A stretch of DNA of 54,999 nucleotides, from assembly GCF_004768465.1 (NCBI RefSeq), contig NZ_SRMF01000015.1, positions 1-54,999 on the forward strand, in the 5' to 3' direction. The notes under the pieces were generated by a model that saw only the letters and a list, made by a program, of their open reading frames with translations, had not been told where the DNA came from and ran no database searches. The position numbers and the translations under genes were made by a program. The DNA comes from Natronospirillum operosum (lineage in GTDB: Bacteria > Pseudomonadota > Gammaproteobacteria > Pseudomonadales > Natronospirillaceae). Shown here piece by piece: positions 16,119 to 24,257 of the stretch; position 1 is the first letter of the stretch; every line of letters starts with the position of its first letter.

Positions 16119-16777
16119 GACCGGCTCTCCAGCCGCCCCTGTGACAGGTGGTGCTGGTGCCCGAGGCGCGCCGCCAGACGCTCACTGTGTGTCACCATCA
16201 GTAGCGCCGCGCCACTGGCCCGGACTTCGTCCAGAAACAGATCCAGTACGGCATCACCGGTCGCTTCATCCAGATTGCCGGTGGGCTCATCGGCCAGAAT
16301 CAGCTGCGGCCGCGCGGCCAGGGTTCGGCCAATGGCGACCCGCTGCTGCTGCCCGCCCGACAGTTGCTCCGGGTAGCGGTCAAGCAGGCCGTCCAGGCCC
16401 AGACGCCGAGTCAGGTCGGCAAGATGCGCGGGTTCATGACGACCACACAGGCGCGCCTGAAAGGCAAGGTTGGCGCCCACAGTCAGACTGGGCAGCAGAT
16501 TGAACTGCTGGAACACCAGACCTATGGTGGTGCGGCGCAGACGCGCGCGGTCAGCATCCGCACGGCCGGTGACCGTCTCGCCGCCAACCCGTACCGTCCC
16601 CGCATCAACACTGTCCAGGCCTGCAACCAGATGCAGCAGTGTGCTCTTGCCGCTGCCGGACTCGCCGGTCAGCGCCAGGGTGTTGCCGGCAGCCAGGTTC
16701 AGACTGATCGACTGCAGTACGGCCAGCGGCCCCTGCGGAGTGGGAAAGGACTTGCTGACCTGATAGATTTCAAGCAT
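16115..16777 (-). CDS. ABC transporter ATP-binding protein, LolD/MacB type
   Basis: A 220-aa ATPase with Walker [11 protein letters not shown], the Q-loop [12 protein letters not shown], signature LSGGQQQR, Walker [13 protein letters not shown] and the H-loop MVTHSE. The NLLPSLTV sequence and short length are typical of the FtsE/LolD/MacB subfamily that powers FtsX-type permeases, which fits the adjacent 823-aa permease. Its ATG is 26 bp from the divergent yqiA start, so the two promoters must overlap or lie inside the genes. Confidence 0.93.
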   Translation of the reverse strand: MLEIYQVSKSFPTPQGPLAVLQSISLNLAAGNTLALTGESGSGKSTLLHLVAGLDSVDAGTVRVGGETVTGRADADRARLRRTTIGLVFQQFNLLPSLTVGANLAFQARLCGRHEPAHLADLTRRLGLDGLLDRYPEQLSGGQQQRVAIGRTLAARPQLILADEPTGNLDEATGDAVLDLFLDEVRASGAALLMVTHSERLAARLGHQHHLSQGRLESRS

Positions 16778-16803
16778 GCATTTTACCTCGGGAGCCCGGC
16801 GTC

Positions 16804-17370
16804 ATGATTCTCTACATTCACGGCTTTGCCAGCAGCGGTTTCGGTTCCAAGGCGCGTTATTTCCGCGCCCTGGCGACAGAGCGCGGGTTGCCGTTCATGG
16901 CGCCCTCCCTGCCCTGGATACCGCAGTTGGCCATCCACACCCTGTACGACATCATTGATGCAGTGGGACGACAGCAACCGGTGCATCTGATCGGTTCGTC
17001 GCTGGGAGGATACTATGGCCTGCATCTGGCGCACAGGTACGACCTGAAAGTGGCGCTGATCAACCCCTCGGTGCGACCCGCTGACACCCTGGGTGATCAC
17101 ACCGGCCTGGTGACGCACTTTCATGATGGCAGCCGCTTCGAGTGGACCGCCAGCCATGCGCAGGAACTGTCCCGGCTCGAAGTGCCGCCGGCCCCGGACC
17201 TGCAGGCCCGCACCCTGCTGCTGGTGCAGCAGGGCGATGCCACCCTCGACTACCGGCAGGCCCTACAGCATCTGCCAGAAGCCACGCAGGTTGTGGAGCC
17301 GGGCGGCGATCATGGCTTTCAGGGCATAGAGCGCCATGCCGAGCGCATCCTCCGCTTTTTCGGTGACTGA
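16804..17370 (+). CDS. yqiA: YqiA/YcfP family alpha/beta-fold esterase
   Basis: A 188-aa cytoplasmic hydrolase. The N-terminal strand [11 protein letters not shown] carries the oxyanion region, the nucleophile elbow is G-S-S-L-G (about residue 62), the acid lies in GDATLDY, and the final His in GGDHGFQ. E. coli YqiA is a short-chain acyl-CoA and p-nitrophenyl ester hydrolase encoded near parE. A GGGAG ribosome site precedes the ATG. It may be co-transcribed with yajQ, 62 bases downstream. Confidence 0.92.
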   Translation: MILYIHGFASSGFGSKARYFRALATERGLPFMAPSLPWIPQLAIHTLYDIIDAVGRQQPVHLIGSSLGGYYGLHLAHRYDLKVALINPSVRPADTLGDHTGLVTHFHDGSRFEWTASHAQELSRLEVPPAPDLQARTLLLVQQGDATLDYRQALQHLPEATQVVEPGGDHGFQGIERHAERILRFFGD

Positions 17371-17432
17371 GGCGCTCTTGGCTTGCTGCGAACTGTGATA
17401 AACTTTGCCGTCCAGCCACAAGGGAATCAGCC

Positions 17433-17918
17433 ATGCCCTCATTCGATATCGTATCAGAAGTCAACGAAGTAGAGCTGCGCAATGCGGTGGACAATGCCCG
17501 GCGCGAACTGGAAACCCGCTTTGATTTTCGCGGTGTTGAAAAGACCATCGAACTGAAAGAACTGACCGTCTCTCTGACCACCGAATCCGACTTTCAGGTG
17601 CGCCAGATGGAAGACGTCTTTCGCAATGCCTGTGCCAAGCGCGGCGTCAGCGCTGCCGGCGCCGAGGTGGACGACGAACCCGAGCACAGCGGCAAACTGT
17701 TCACCCTGCGTCTGACCTTCCGCCAGGGCATTGATCAGCCCATGGCCAAGAAGATCATCAAGCTGCTGAAAGACAGCAAACTGAAGGTGCAGGCCTCCAT
17801 TCAGGGTGACAAGGTGCGGGTCAACGGCAAGAAGCGCGATGATCTTCAGCAGGCCATAGCCCTGCTCAAACAAGCGGAACTGGACCTGCCCCTGCAGTAC
17901 GAAAACTTTCGGGACTGA
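17433..17918 (+). CDS. yajQ: YajQ family nucleotide-binding protein
   Basis: A 161-aa protein with the family start [21 protein letters not shown], two ferredoxin-like halves and the ending [10 protein letters not shown]. Members in Xanthomonas and Pseudomonas bind cyclic di-GMP and act as effectors on transcription factors; others were reported to bind nucleic acids or GTP. AAGGGA precedes the ATG. Only six bases separate the stop from the TTG start of the MFS gene. Confidence 0.95.
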   Translation: MPSFDIVSEVNEVELRNAVDNARRELETRFDFRGVEKTIELKELTVSLTTESDFQVRQMEDVFRNACAKRGVSAAGAEVDDEPEHSGKLFTLRLTFRQGIDQPMAKKIIKLLKDSKLKVQASIQGDKVRVNGKKRDDLQQAIALLKQAELDLPLQYENFRD

Positions 17919-17924
17919 CGCATT

Positions 17925-19169
17925 TTGCAGACCCCGACCGCACGAAGATCGGCATTGCGGGTACCGGCCTTCCGGCGCTACTTTCTGGCCAGTGTGTTCT
18001 CCACCTTTGGCCTCTGGATCATGCGCTTCCTGCTGGGCTGGAGCGCCTGGTCGCTGACCGAATCCGCCTTCTGGGTGGGTCTGGTCAGCGCCACCATGCT
18101 GCTGCCCACTTTTGTACTGTCGCCGGTCTTCGGAGTGGTGGCAGACCGCATCCGGCTGCGCCAGGGCCTGCTGTCCACCACCTTCAGCCTGGGCGTTCTG
18201 GGCGCCCTGACCGCCGCGATCTGGTTCACCGGCTGGCTCGATATCTACTGGTTGCTGTTGATCGCCCTGGCCAAGGGCATGATCATGGCAGCGCATCACC
18301 CCATGCGGCTGTCCATGCTGCCCAATCTGATCGAGCGCGCCCTGCTGCCCAGCGGCATTGGCCTGTCGGCCATGATTTTCAACCTGTCCCGCATCCTCGG
18401 GCCCGCAGCAGCAGCCGGCCTGCTGACTCTGACCTCGACCGGGGCCGTGTTCACGCTGTCCGCGCTGCTGTTTTTCTGTGGCACTGCCTTCCTGTTGCGC
18501 ATACCCGATGTGGCTGCCACCGGAGAAAAAACCGAAGCCTCGCTGCTGACCGACCTCGGGCAGGGTATGGTCTTTGCGCTGTCGACACCGACCATTCGTG
18601 TCATCCTGCTGCTGGCCACCCTGAACGGGCTGCTCGGCCGTGCCATCATCGAATTGCTGCCGGCCCTGTCCGGCCAGTTGCTGGATGGCACCGCCAACAC
18701 CCTCGCCATGCTGACCGCACTGGCCGGTGTGGGGTCCATTCTGGGGGCCCTGTTCATATCGCGGCAGCGCGGGTCTGAAGCGCGTCTGATCAATCTGGTG
18801 CTGATCACGCTGCTGGGCACATCGCTGCTGCTTTATCCGCTGCTGCTGTGGCAGTCGCTACCCCTGGTGGCTGCGATGATACTCCTGCTCGCGCTGACCA
18901 TGACCATAGCGGGCACCGGCTGTCAGGCCATGGTCCAGTTATCGGTCAGCGACGAGTATCGGGGCCGTGTACTCAGCCTATGGACCGTCATTACCATGGG
19001 CATGCCGGCCATTGGCGCCTTTGTCCTTGGCGCCCTGGCGGACCGGTTCGGTTTTCCCGTGGTACTGCCGCTGATGGCCACAGCAGTCGCGGCGGCCCTG
19101 CTCTGGCTGGCGCCGGCCAGGCGCCTCTGGCGGGTCCGGCAGGATGATGCCACTACCGACAAAACTTGA
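17925..19169 (+). CDS. Major facilitator superfamily transporter (MFS_3 type)
   Basis: A 414-aa inner-membrane protein with about 12 hydrophobic segments. The loop between helices 2 and 3 carries G-V-V-A-D-R-x-R, the MFS motif A region, and a similar G-A-L-A-D-R-F-G occurs in the second half. The overall type is that of the PF05977 efflux carriers such as EntS. No internal Met occurs before residue 36, so the TTG at 17925 (or another non-ATG codon) must be the start. The substrate is unknown; drug or siderophore export is usual for this group. Confidence 0.85.
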   Translation: MQTPTARRSALRVPAFRRYFLASVFSTFGLWIMRFLLGWSAWSLTESAFWVGLVSATMLLPTFVLSPVFGVVADRIRLRQGLLSTTFSLGVLGALTAAIWFTGWLDIYWLLLIALAKGMIMAAHHPMRLSMLPNLIERALLPSGIGLSAMIFNLSRILGPAAAAGLLTLTSTGAVFTLSALLFFCGTAFLLRIPDVAATGEKTEASLLTDLGQGMVFALSTPTIRVILLLATLNGLLGRAIIELLPALSGQLLDGTANTLAMLTALAGVGSILGALFISRQRGSEARLINLVLITLLGTSLLLYPLLLWQSLPLVAAMILLLALTMTIAGTGCQAMVQLSVSDEYRGRVLSLWTVITMGMPAIGAFVLGALADRFGFPVVLPLMATAVAAALLWLAPARRLWRVRQDDATTDKT

Positions 19170-19237
19170 TTTCGAACATGACCTGACTATACCTGTACAG
19201 ACTACCGGGTTTCCCGGCCCCCAAGGTCATAACAACT

Positions 19238-20062
19238 ATGCGGCAAATCCCACTCCTGCTCTCCCTGCTCTCCCTGCTCTCGTCCCTGTACTTGCTGGGG
19301 CTCGTCACAACACCTGCCCTGGCCGCGATCACAACGGTTCGCGTGCCCTTGCTGGCAGAACAGATCGAAGGTCGCTATTTCTATATGGATGTAGCGCAGG
19401 CAGCCCTGGCCCGAATGCCCGGCAATCCCGAACTGGAACTGGTCGGCCCCATACCGCAGGCAAGAGCACAGAGCATGCTGGCAGCCGGAACGCTCGACCT
19501 GATGTGGATGATCGAGAGCGCCGACCGCGACGAACTCTACCTGACTACCGGTGTCGGGCTCACCAATGGCCTGATCGGGCAGCGTGTGCTGATGATACGA
19601 CCGCAGGACCAGACCCTGTTTGCTGGCGTGGAAAGCCTGCAGGACTTTCGGGCTCTGGGTCTGACCGCAGGGTTCGGCCCTGGCTGGATCGACAGTCGGG
19701 TATGGGCGGCCAATGATCTGGACTTCCATATAGAGCAGGGAAACTGGCAGGTGATGTTTGACAAACTGAAGCGCGGCCGCACTGACTATGACTATCTGTC
19801 ACGGTCGATCAAGGAAGTCCAGCTGGAACTGGCCGCACACCCGGAGCTGGTGCTGGAAGATCAGCTTTTGCTGCGGTACGACAAGGACGAGGTATTCTAT
19901 GTCAGTCCGCACAACCCCGACCTGCAGCATGCCTTTGTGCAGGCACTGCAAGCCATGGCAGCGGACGGCGCGCTGAGCAGACTGGTCGACCTGCACTTCG
20001 GGCAGGTCATGACTGACCTGCAGGTCGACCAGCGCACTCTCATTGAGCTGGATAATCCATAG
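19238..20062 (+). CDS. Periplasmic substrate-binding-like protein (SBP_bac_3 fold)
   Basis: A 274-aa precursor with a Leu-rich signal peptide ending in A-L-A near residue 29. The mature part has the two-lobe pattern of family 3 binding proteins: strand TTVRVPLL at the start, a middle segment predicting a hinge, and Y-D-Y-L-S-R-S in the second lobe. No permease or ATPase is adjacent, so it is an orphan; such orphans often serve sensing roles or are distant relatives of amino-acid-binding proteins. It converges on copCD with a 9-base gap. Confidence 0.75.
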   Translation: MRQIPLLLSLLSLLSSLYLLGLVTTPALAAITTVRVPLLAEQIEGRYFYMDVAQAALARMPGNPELELVGPIPQARAQSMLAAGTLDLMWMIESADRDELYLTTGVGLTNGLIGQRVLMIRPQDQTLFAGVESLQDFRALGLTAGFGPGWIDSRVWAANDLDFHIEQGNWQVMFDKLKRGRTDYDYLSRSIKEVQLELAAHPELVLEDQLLLRYDKDEVFYVSPHNPDLQHAFVQALQAMAADGALSRLVDLHFGQVMTDLQVDQRTLIELDNP

Positions 20063-20071
20063 TCAGCGTGA

Positions 20072-21748
20072 TCAGTAGAACTCCTCTTCGAGCTGGAACG
20101 CATCACGGTCAAAATCCGTGACCAGCGCATTGACCAAGATGGTCCAGTCCCCGGGAATCATGATGTCCGACACCGTCATCAGGTAGAGCTGACCGACGGC
20201 TTCCAGTTCCCGCCACTGGCCTTCGATCTCCAGTTCCGGCAGGTCAAAGCGGACTTCCACGGCCTGCGGACGCACCAGCTTGCCGTCGGCATCATAGAAC
20301 GCCAGGATGATCTGATTCTCACCCACGCTGTCATGCGCCATCTGGAAATCCAGTGTCAGCAGTCTCCCTTCAATCTCCCGCTGAATGATGTCGCCCATGC
20401 TCTCGTAGGGCAGATAGTGATCATGGCTGTGATGATGCGCGCCGTCCCGCGCCGGCATGAAGGTCGACAAGGTGGCCGTCAGTACAATGACCCCCACCAT
20501 CAACCCGGATTCCACACGCAGATTGCGCTGCAGACGCTGCCGCGTGCCCTGTCGGCTGGCCGCCAGTTGGCGGCTCAGACGGAAGCGGTTGTCGAGCGCC
20601 ACCAGTAGCACCAGGGCGACTGCGGCCACCTTCAGCAGCAGGCTGCGCCCATAGCCGGTCTGCACCAGCGCTGCAGCCTCATCCACCTGATAGAGTGCCA
20701 TGGCCAGACCGGCGACCAGCAGTGCGGGCACGGCCACAATGGCGATGGCCGAGAAGCGCTGCAGCAGGCGCAACAACGCCATCCGATCGGCCTGCCGGGC
20801 AGCCCGTTGCAACGGCCCCATGGCCCCCAGCCAGAATGCGGCCACCAGCAGATGCAGGGCCAGCACCGGCACCAGCCAGGCGGCATTCGGGGCAGTGGCG
20901 ATATGCCCGGTCATCAGCAACGAGCCCAGGGCCACCAGCGCCACCAGCAAGGCCAGGCCATTACCGGCGCGCTGACGCGCCAGCTCACCCGTGGTCAGGA
21001 TCAGCACCAGCAGCACGGCCGAAGTCAGCAGCACCAGGCTGCTCTGACCGAGCGAGGAGGACAGGCCCAGCCCAGCGGCTTCGGGCAGGCTGCGCCAACT
21101 GACGTCCTGACCATACATGCGCAACCCCTGCAGCAGGATCTGCAGCGGCGTGGTGACCAGCAGCAGGCTTCCGGGCAGCCACAGACGCGGACCGTCCAGC
21201 CCCCGGTTCTGTTCGGCCGGCCCGAGCCTCGGCCACAACAACAGTCGGCACAGAATATGGCCACTCAGCACCAGCAGAGCCAGCAACAGCAGGCTGCGGT
21301 TGACCACATGCAATACATGCAACAGGGTCGATTCCCGCGCTGCCGCCCACTGCTCAGCGGCGGCCCAGTCCACCGACCCGGTTCCAACCTGAAACCGGTA
21401 GCTGCCGCCCACCGGATGCGAGTCGGCCGAGATCACACGCCAGGACACCAGATAGCCGCCGTCCGGCAGGCTTTCCGGCAGCTCCACCACGACGCTGTTG
21501 TCCCGTGCCTGTGCGGGCAGCTCACCCAGCGGCTGATCGCCGCTCGGGTCCAGCACACGCACGAATACCGGGCTTACGGGCTCGTTGAAGCGCAGGGTGA
21601 GCGTGTCCGGGCTGCTGCGCAGCATGGCGTTGTCCGCCGGTTGATTGCTCAGCAGCACGGCATGTCCCTGAGCGACCAGGGGCAGCATGGCAAGACAAAG
21701 GGCCAGCAACAAGTGCTGGCCCTGCAAGCGCAGGCGCTCAGTGATCAT
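20072..21748 (-). CDS. copCD: CopC-CopD fusion copper-handling protein (YcnJ/PcoCD type)
   Basis: A protein of about 558 aa. After the signal peptide, the CopC domain begins with conserved His (QGHAVLLSNQPADN) and a beta fold to about residue 120, including the late D-S-H-P-V-G-G-S-Y motif. The central part has eight or so membrane helices of the CopD family. The last 110 residues are an additional extracytoplasmic beta domain resembling YtkA/FixH-type copper chaperone folds. It should take up or move copper across the inner membrane. ATG at 21748 gives an 11-bp overlap with the upstream ycnI-like gene; ATG or other codons a few triplets earlier are possible. Confidence 0.87.
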   Translation of the reverse strand: MITERLRLQGQHLLLALCLAMLPLVAQGHAVLLSNQPADNAMLRSSPDTLTLRFNEPVSPVFVRVLDPSGDQPLGELPAQARDNSVVVELPESLPDGGYLVSWRVISADSHPVGGSYRFQVGTGSVDWAAAEQWAAARESTLLHVLHVVNRSLLLLALLVLSGHILCRLLLWPRLGPAEQNRGLDGPRLWLPGSLLLVTTPLQILLQGLRMYGQDVSWRSLPEAAGLGLSSSLGQSSLVLLTSAVLLVLILTTGELARQRAGNGLALLVALVALGSLLMTGHIATAPNAAWLVPVLALHLLVAAFWLGAMGPLQRAARQADRMALLRLLQRFSAIAIVAVPALLVAGLAMALYQVDEAAALVQTGYGRSLLLKVAAVALVLLVALDNRFRLSRQLAASRQGTRQRLQRNLRVESGLMVGVIVLTATLSTFMPARDGAHHHSHDHYLPYESMGDIIQREIEGRLLTLDFQMAHDSVGENQIILAFYDADGKLVRPQAVEVRFDLPELEIEGQWRELEAVGQLYLMTVSDIMIPGDWTILVNALVTDFDRDAFQLEEEFY

Positions 21749-22298
21749 GGCTGTGACCGTGATCATGGCCGTGGCTGTGGCCACTGGATTCCGGTTCGGT
21801 CAGGTACAGCACGGGCGCTGGATAGTCGGTATCCGCAGCGCCTTCGCCGCTGGCGGGGACGTCGATCCAGCGCAGGGCATCGTCACCACAGGCCTGAACC
21901 ACCGGGAAGTGCAGGTGCTGGCCGGGCTCGTTGGGCAGACGGGCCATGAAGGTGAATTCGTCGTAGTGCGCGTCGGCGAGGTCACCGCCGGTCCAGCGCA
22001 CTTCACCGATGCGTTCGGTGACTTCGCGGCCATGGTCCATGTAGGGTTCGTCCAGCGGCTCCATGACGGTTTCGAGCTCCCAGCCGGCCTTGGGCATGGG
22101 GTTGATGGCGATCATCCCGTCCGGTACCCGCACCCGTACTTCGTTGGTGGCGGCGCCGGCGCAGCCATGCGGGATGCTGATGACGGCGCGATACTGGCTG
22201 CCGGCGGGTGCTTCGATGGTTTGCAGGCCGGCGTGGGCGGCGGCCAGACTGCTCAGCCCGGCGGTCAGTGCTGCTACGGTAACAAGTGTTCTGATCAT
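21738..22298 (-). CDS. ycnI: YcnI-family (DUF1775) copper-binding protein
   Basis: A 186-aa secreted protein with a signal peptide ending A-A-A-H-A; the mature N-terminal His is the copper ligand in YcnI of Bacillus, together with a conserved Glu (QTIEAPAGS) and Trp (KAGWELET). The domain is followed by a His-rich tail of repeated Gly-His-Ser-His and Asp-His units, which adds metal capacity. In most family members the C-terminus is instead a membrane anchor; here none is visible. AGGAA precedes the ATG at 22298. It overlaps copCD by 11 bp. A terminator-like hairpin lies upstream, so this pair likely has its own promoter. Confidence 0.87.
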   Translation of the reverse strand: MIRTLVTVAALTAGLSSLAAAHAGLQTIEAPAGSQYRAVISIPHGCAGAATNEVRVRVPDGMIAINPMPKAGWELETVMEPLDEPYMDHGREVTERIGEVRWTGGDLADAHYDEFTFMARLPNEPGQHLHFPVVQACGDDALRWIDVPASGEGAADTDYPAPVLYLTEPESSGHSHGHDHGHSHDH

Positions 22299-22389
22299 AT
22301 CTGTGTTCCTGAAATCTTTGGCAATCGATATGGTTCCGTTCGAGTCAGTGCCGGCTGCCTCTGTCGGGCAGTCCTGACTGCAGACACGC

Positions 22390-22437
22390 AAAAAACGTCA
22401 TCCATGACAGCTCGACTGCACACATCCGTGTGTGCAG
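22390..22437 (-). terminator. Hairpins with T-tract between DUF2946 and ycnI-like genes
   Basis: On the minus strand a 9-bp perfect stem (CTGCACACA / TGTGTGCAG, four-base loop) is followed by a second small stem (GTCAT-GG-ATGAC) that ends in six T residues (22390-22395). The pair likely terminates transcription from the DUF2946 gene. Confidence 0.6.
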
Positions 22438-22571
22438 ACGGTCTGCAGTCAGGCCTGCGCCGACCGGCAGCAGCACCTTTGGAGGCTCGTTACGAAACCA
22501 CACTCTGAATTGAATAATCGTCTTCAAAAAGCAGGCAAGACCCGGTCCTGCCGGGCAGAATAAGGTATGGA

Positions 22572-23036
22572 TCAGAGCGGCGGTGCGCGCGGCTGTTGGG
22601 GGTATTCGGTCGGGCTGGCCTGAGCCAGTGCCGGGCCAGGGTGGTGGGTCGGGTTGTACTGCGGCAGCACCGGAGGCTCGGTGCCGCCCGCGGCGGGCAG
22701 CCAGAACAGGCCGGCGACGGTGCAGTGCGGACAGTACATGGCCTCATGCGCATGGTCGGTATGCGCGGCATCATGATGCTCACTGCCATGATCTGGGTGT
22801 GTCTGGCTAAGGTCGGCCTGATGCGGGCAATCGTAGGGACCGCGCGTTGCTGTATGTGAGCTGTGCTCGGGGGCGGCCTCTGCGGTATGTTCGGCGGCGG
22901 TATCGTGCGCGCTGCGCAGGTCGTTCAGCAGTTGGGCGCTGTGCACCGGGTGCACGATATGCGCCCATACCAGCAGCAGCCAGGCCACCCAGGCCAGGGG
23001 AAAGGTGGTTCGGTGCTGACGTTGACTCAGTCGCAT
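22572..23036 (-). CDS. DUF2946-like His-rich protein of the copper locus
   Basis: A 154-aa protein with an N-terminal hydrophobic segment (about residues 13-27) that may be a signal or anchor, then a long His-rich region (about 45-95) and a C-P-H-C motif at about residue 102. The C-P-x-C plus early hydrophobic helix is the DUF2946 layout; these genes commonly lie in copper or TonB loci. It points in the same direction as the YcnI and CopCD genes but is 273 bases upstream of them with a terminator between. Metal binding is inferred from composition. Confidence 0.68.
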   Translation of the reverse strand: MRLSQRQHRTTFPLAWVAWLLLVWAHIVHPVHSAQLLNDLRSAHDTAAEHTAEAAPEHSSHTATRGPYDCPHQADLSQTHPDHGSEHHDAAHTDHAHEAMYCPHCTVAGLFWLPAAGGTEPPVLPQYNPTHHPGPALAQASPTEYPQQPRAPPL

Positions 23037-23153
23037 GCAGGCAGCCGTTGGATTTGTTCAAGGTCGCGGCGAAAGATAACCACTGGCCTGGCGAATTGCA
23101 ATCCACCCTGCACGCACACCATAATGCCGCCTGGCCTGCCGTAAAGGTTCACC

Positions 23154-24257
23154 ATGATTATCCAGCCGCAAGACTTTGCCAGCCTGTTGTTGCAGAACCG
23201 ACCTCTGATGGATGTACGCGCACCGGTCGAGTTTGCCCGGGGCGCCTTTCCGTCGGCCCGGAACCTGCCGCTGCTGGACGATGACCAGCGTCACCAGATC
23301 GGGCTGCGCTATGCCGAGGCCGGTGAGGAGGCCGCAATCGCGCTGGGTCTGGAGCTGGCCACGCCGGCCACTCGACAGGCCCGCCTCGACGCCTGGGCCG
23401 GTTTTATCGAACGCCATCCGGGCGGCGCCCTGTACTGTTTCCGCGGCGGTTTGCGCTCGCGCACGACCCAGGAGTGGCTGCAGGCCGAAGGGCTGGACTA
23501 CCCGCTGGTCAGGGGTGGGTACAAGGCGCTGCGCCGCTTTCTGCTGGACCAGATGCAGGCGCTGATCGAGCGCGGCAACATTCGTACCCTGGCCGGGCCC
23601 ACCGGCAGCGGCAAGACGCAGGTGGTTCATGCCTGGCCGCAGAGCGTTGACCTCGAAGGCCTGGCCCGGCACAAGGGCAGCGCGTTCGGGCGCGAATTTG
23701 TGCCACAGCCCAGTCAGATCGACTGGGAACATGCCATGACCCTGGACTGGCTGCGCCGTCGGGATGACAGCAGTGCTCCGGTACTGATGGAAGATGAGTC
23801 CCGCCTGATCGGGCGCATCCATTTGCCGCCCGAGCTGCAGGTCCTGTTGCAGTCGGCCCCGGAGATCAGGCTTGAAGCCTCGCTGCAGCAAAGGGTCGAA
23901 CGCCTGCGCGAAGACTATGTGATGACCATTGTGCGGCATTATCAGCACAGCGAGCCCGGGCACTGCTGGCAGCGCGTGGCCGACCATATCGGCGACAACC
24001 TGACCCGCATTCGCAAGCGTCTCGGGGGCGCACGCCATCAGGCGCTGCTGGCGGCGGTGCCCGACGCGGTCGCAGCGCTGCGTGATCATGGCGACTGGGG
24101 CGGCTTTGACGGCATCATCCGCAGCCTGCTGCAGGACTACTATGACCCCATGTATCAGTACCAGTTGACGCGCTACCAGCGCCGCCAGGTCTTTACCGGC
24201 ACGCACGATGAAGTACTGGCCTGGCTGGCCGACCAGGACGGAGACCCCCTGTCATGA
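23154..24257 (+). CDS. mnmH: tRNA 2-selenouridine synthase
   Basis: MnmH (SelU, YbbB) replaces sulfur by selenium in 2-thiouridine at the wobble position of tRNA for Lys, Glu and Gln, via a geranylated intermediate. The 367-aa protein has an N-terminal rhodanese domain with catalytic Cys95 in YCFRGGLRS and a C-terminal P-loop domain with GPTGSGKT at about residue 149. The start has an AAAGG site. The gene overlaps the selD fusion by 4 bp (ATGA), so selenophosphate production and use are translationally coupled. Confidence 0.95.
   Translation: MIIQPQDFASLLLQNRPLMDVRAPVEFARGAFPSARNLPLLDDDQRHQIGLRYAEAGEEAAIALGLELATPATRQARLDAWAGFIERHPGGALYCFRGGLRSRTTQEWLQAEGLDYPLVRGGYKALRRFLLDQMQALIERGNIRTLAGPTGSGKTQVVHAWPQSVDLEGLARHKGSAFGREFVPQPSQIDWEHAMTLDWLRRRDDSSAPVLMEDESRLIGRIHLPPELQVLLQSAPEIRLEASLQQRVERLREDYVMTIVRHYQHSEPGHCWQRVADHIGDNLTRIRKRLGGARHQALLAAVPDAVAALRDHGDWGGFDGIIRSLLQDYYDPMYQYQLTRYQRRQVFTGTHDEVLAWLADQDGDPLS

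Noticed and set aside
12695-16503. Long plus-strand frames opposite the AttH, permease and ATPase genes
   Set aside because: They are antisense shadows caused by GC-rich codons; the minus-strand frames carry recognisable domain motifs.
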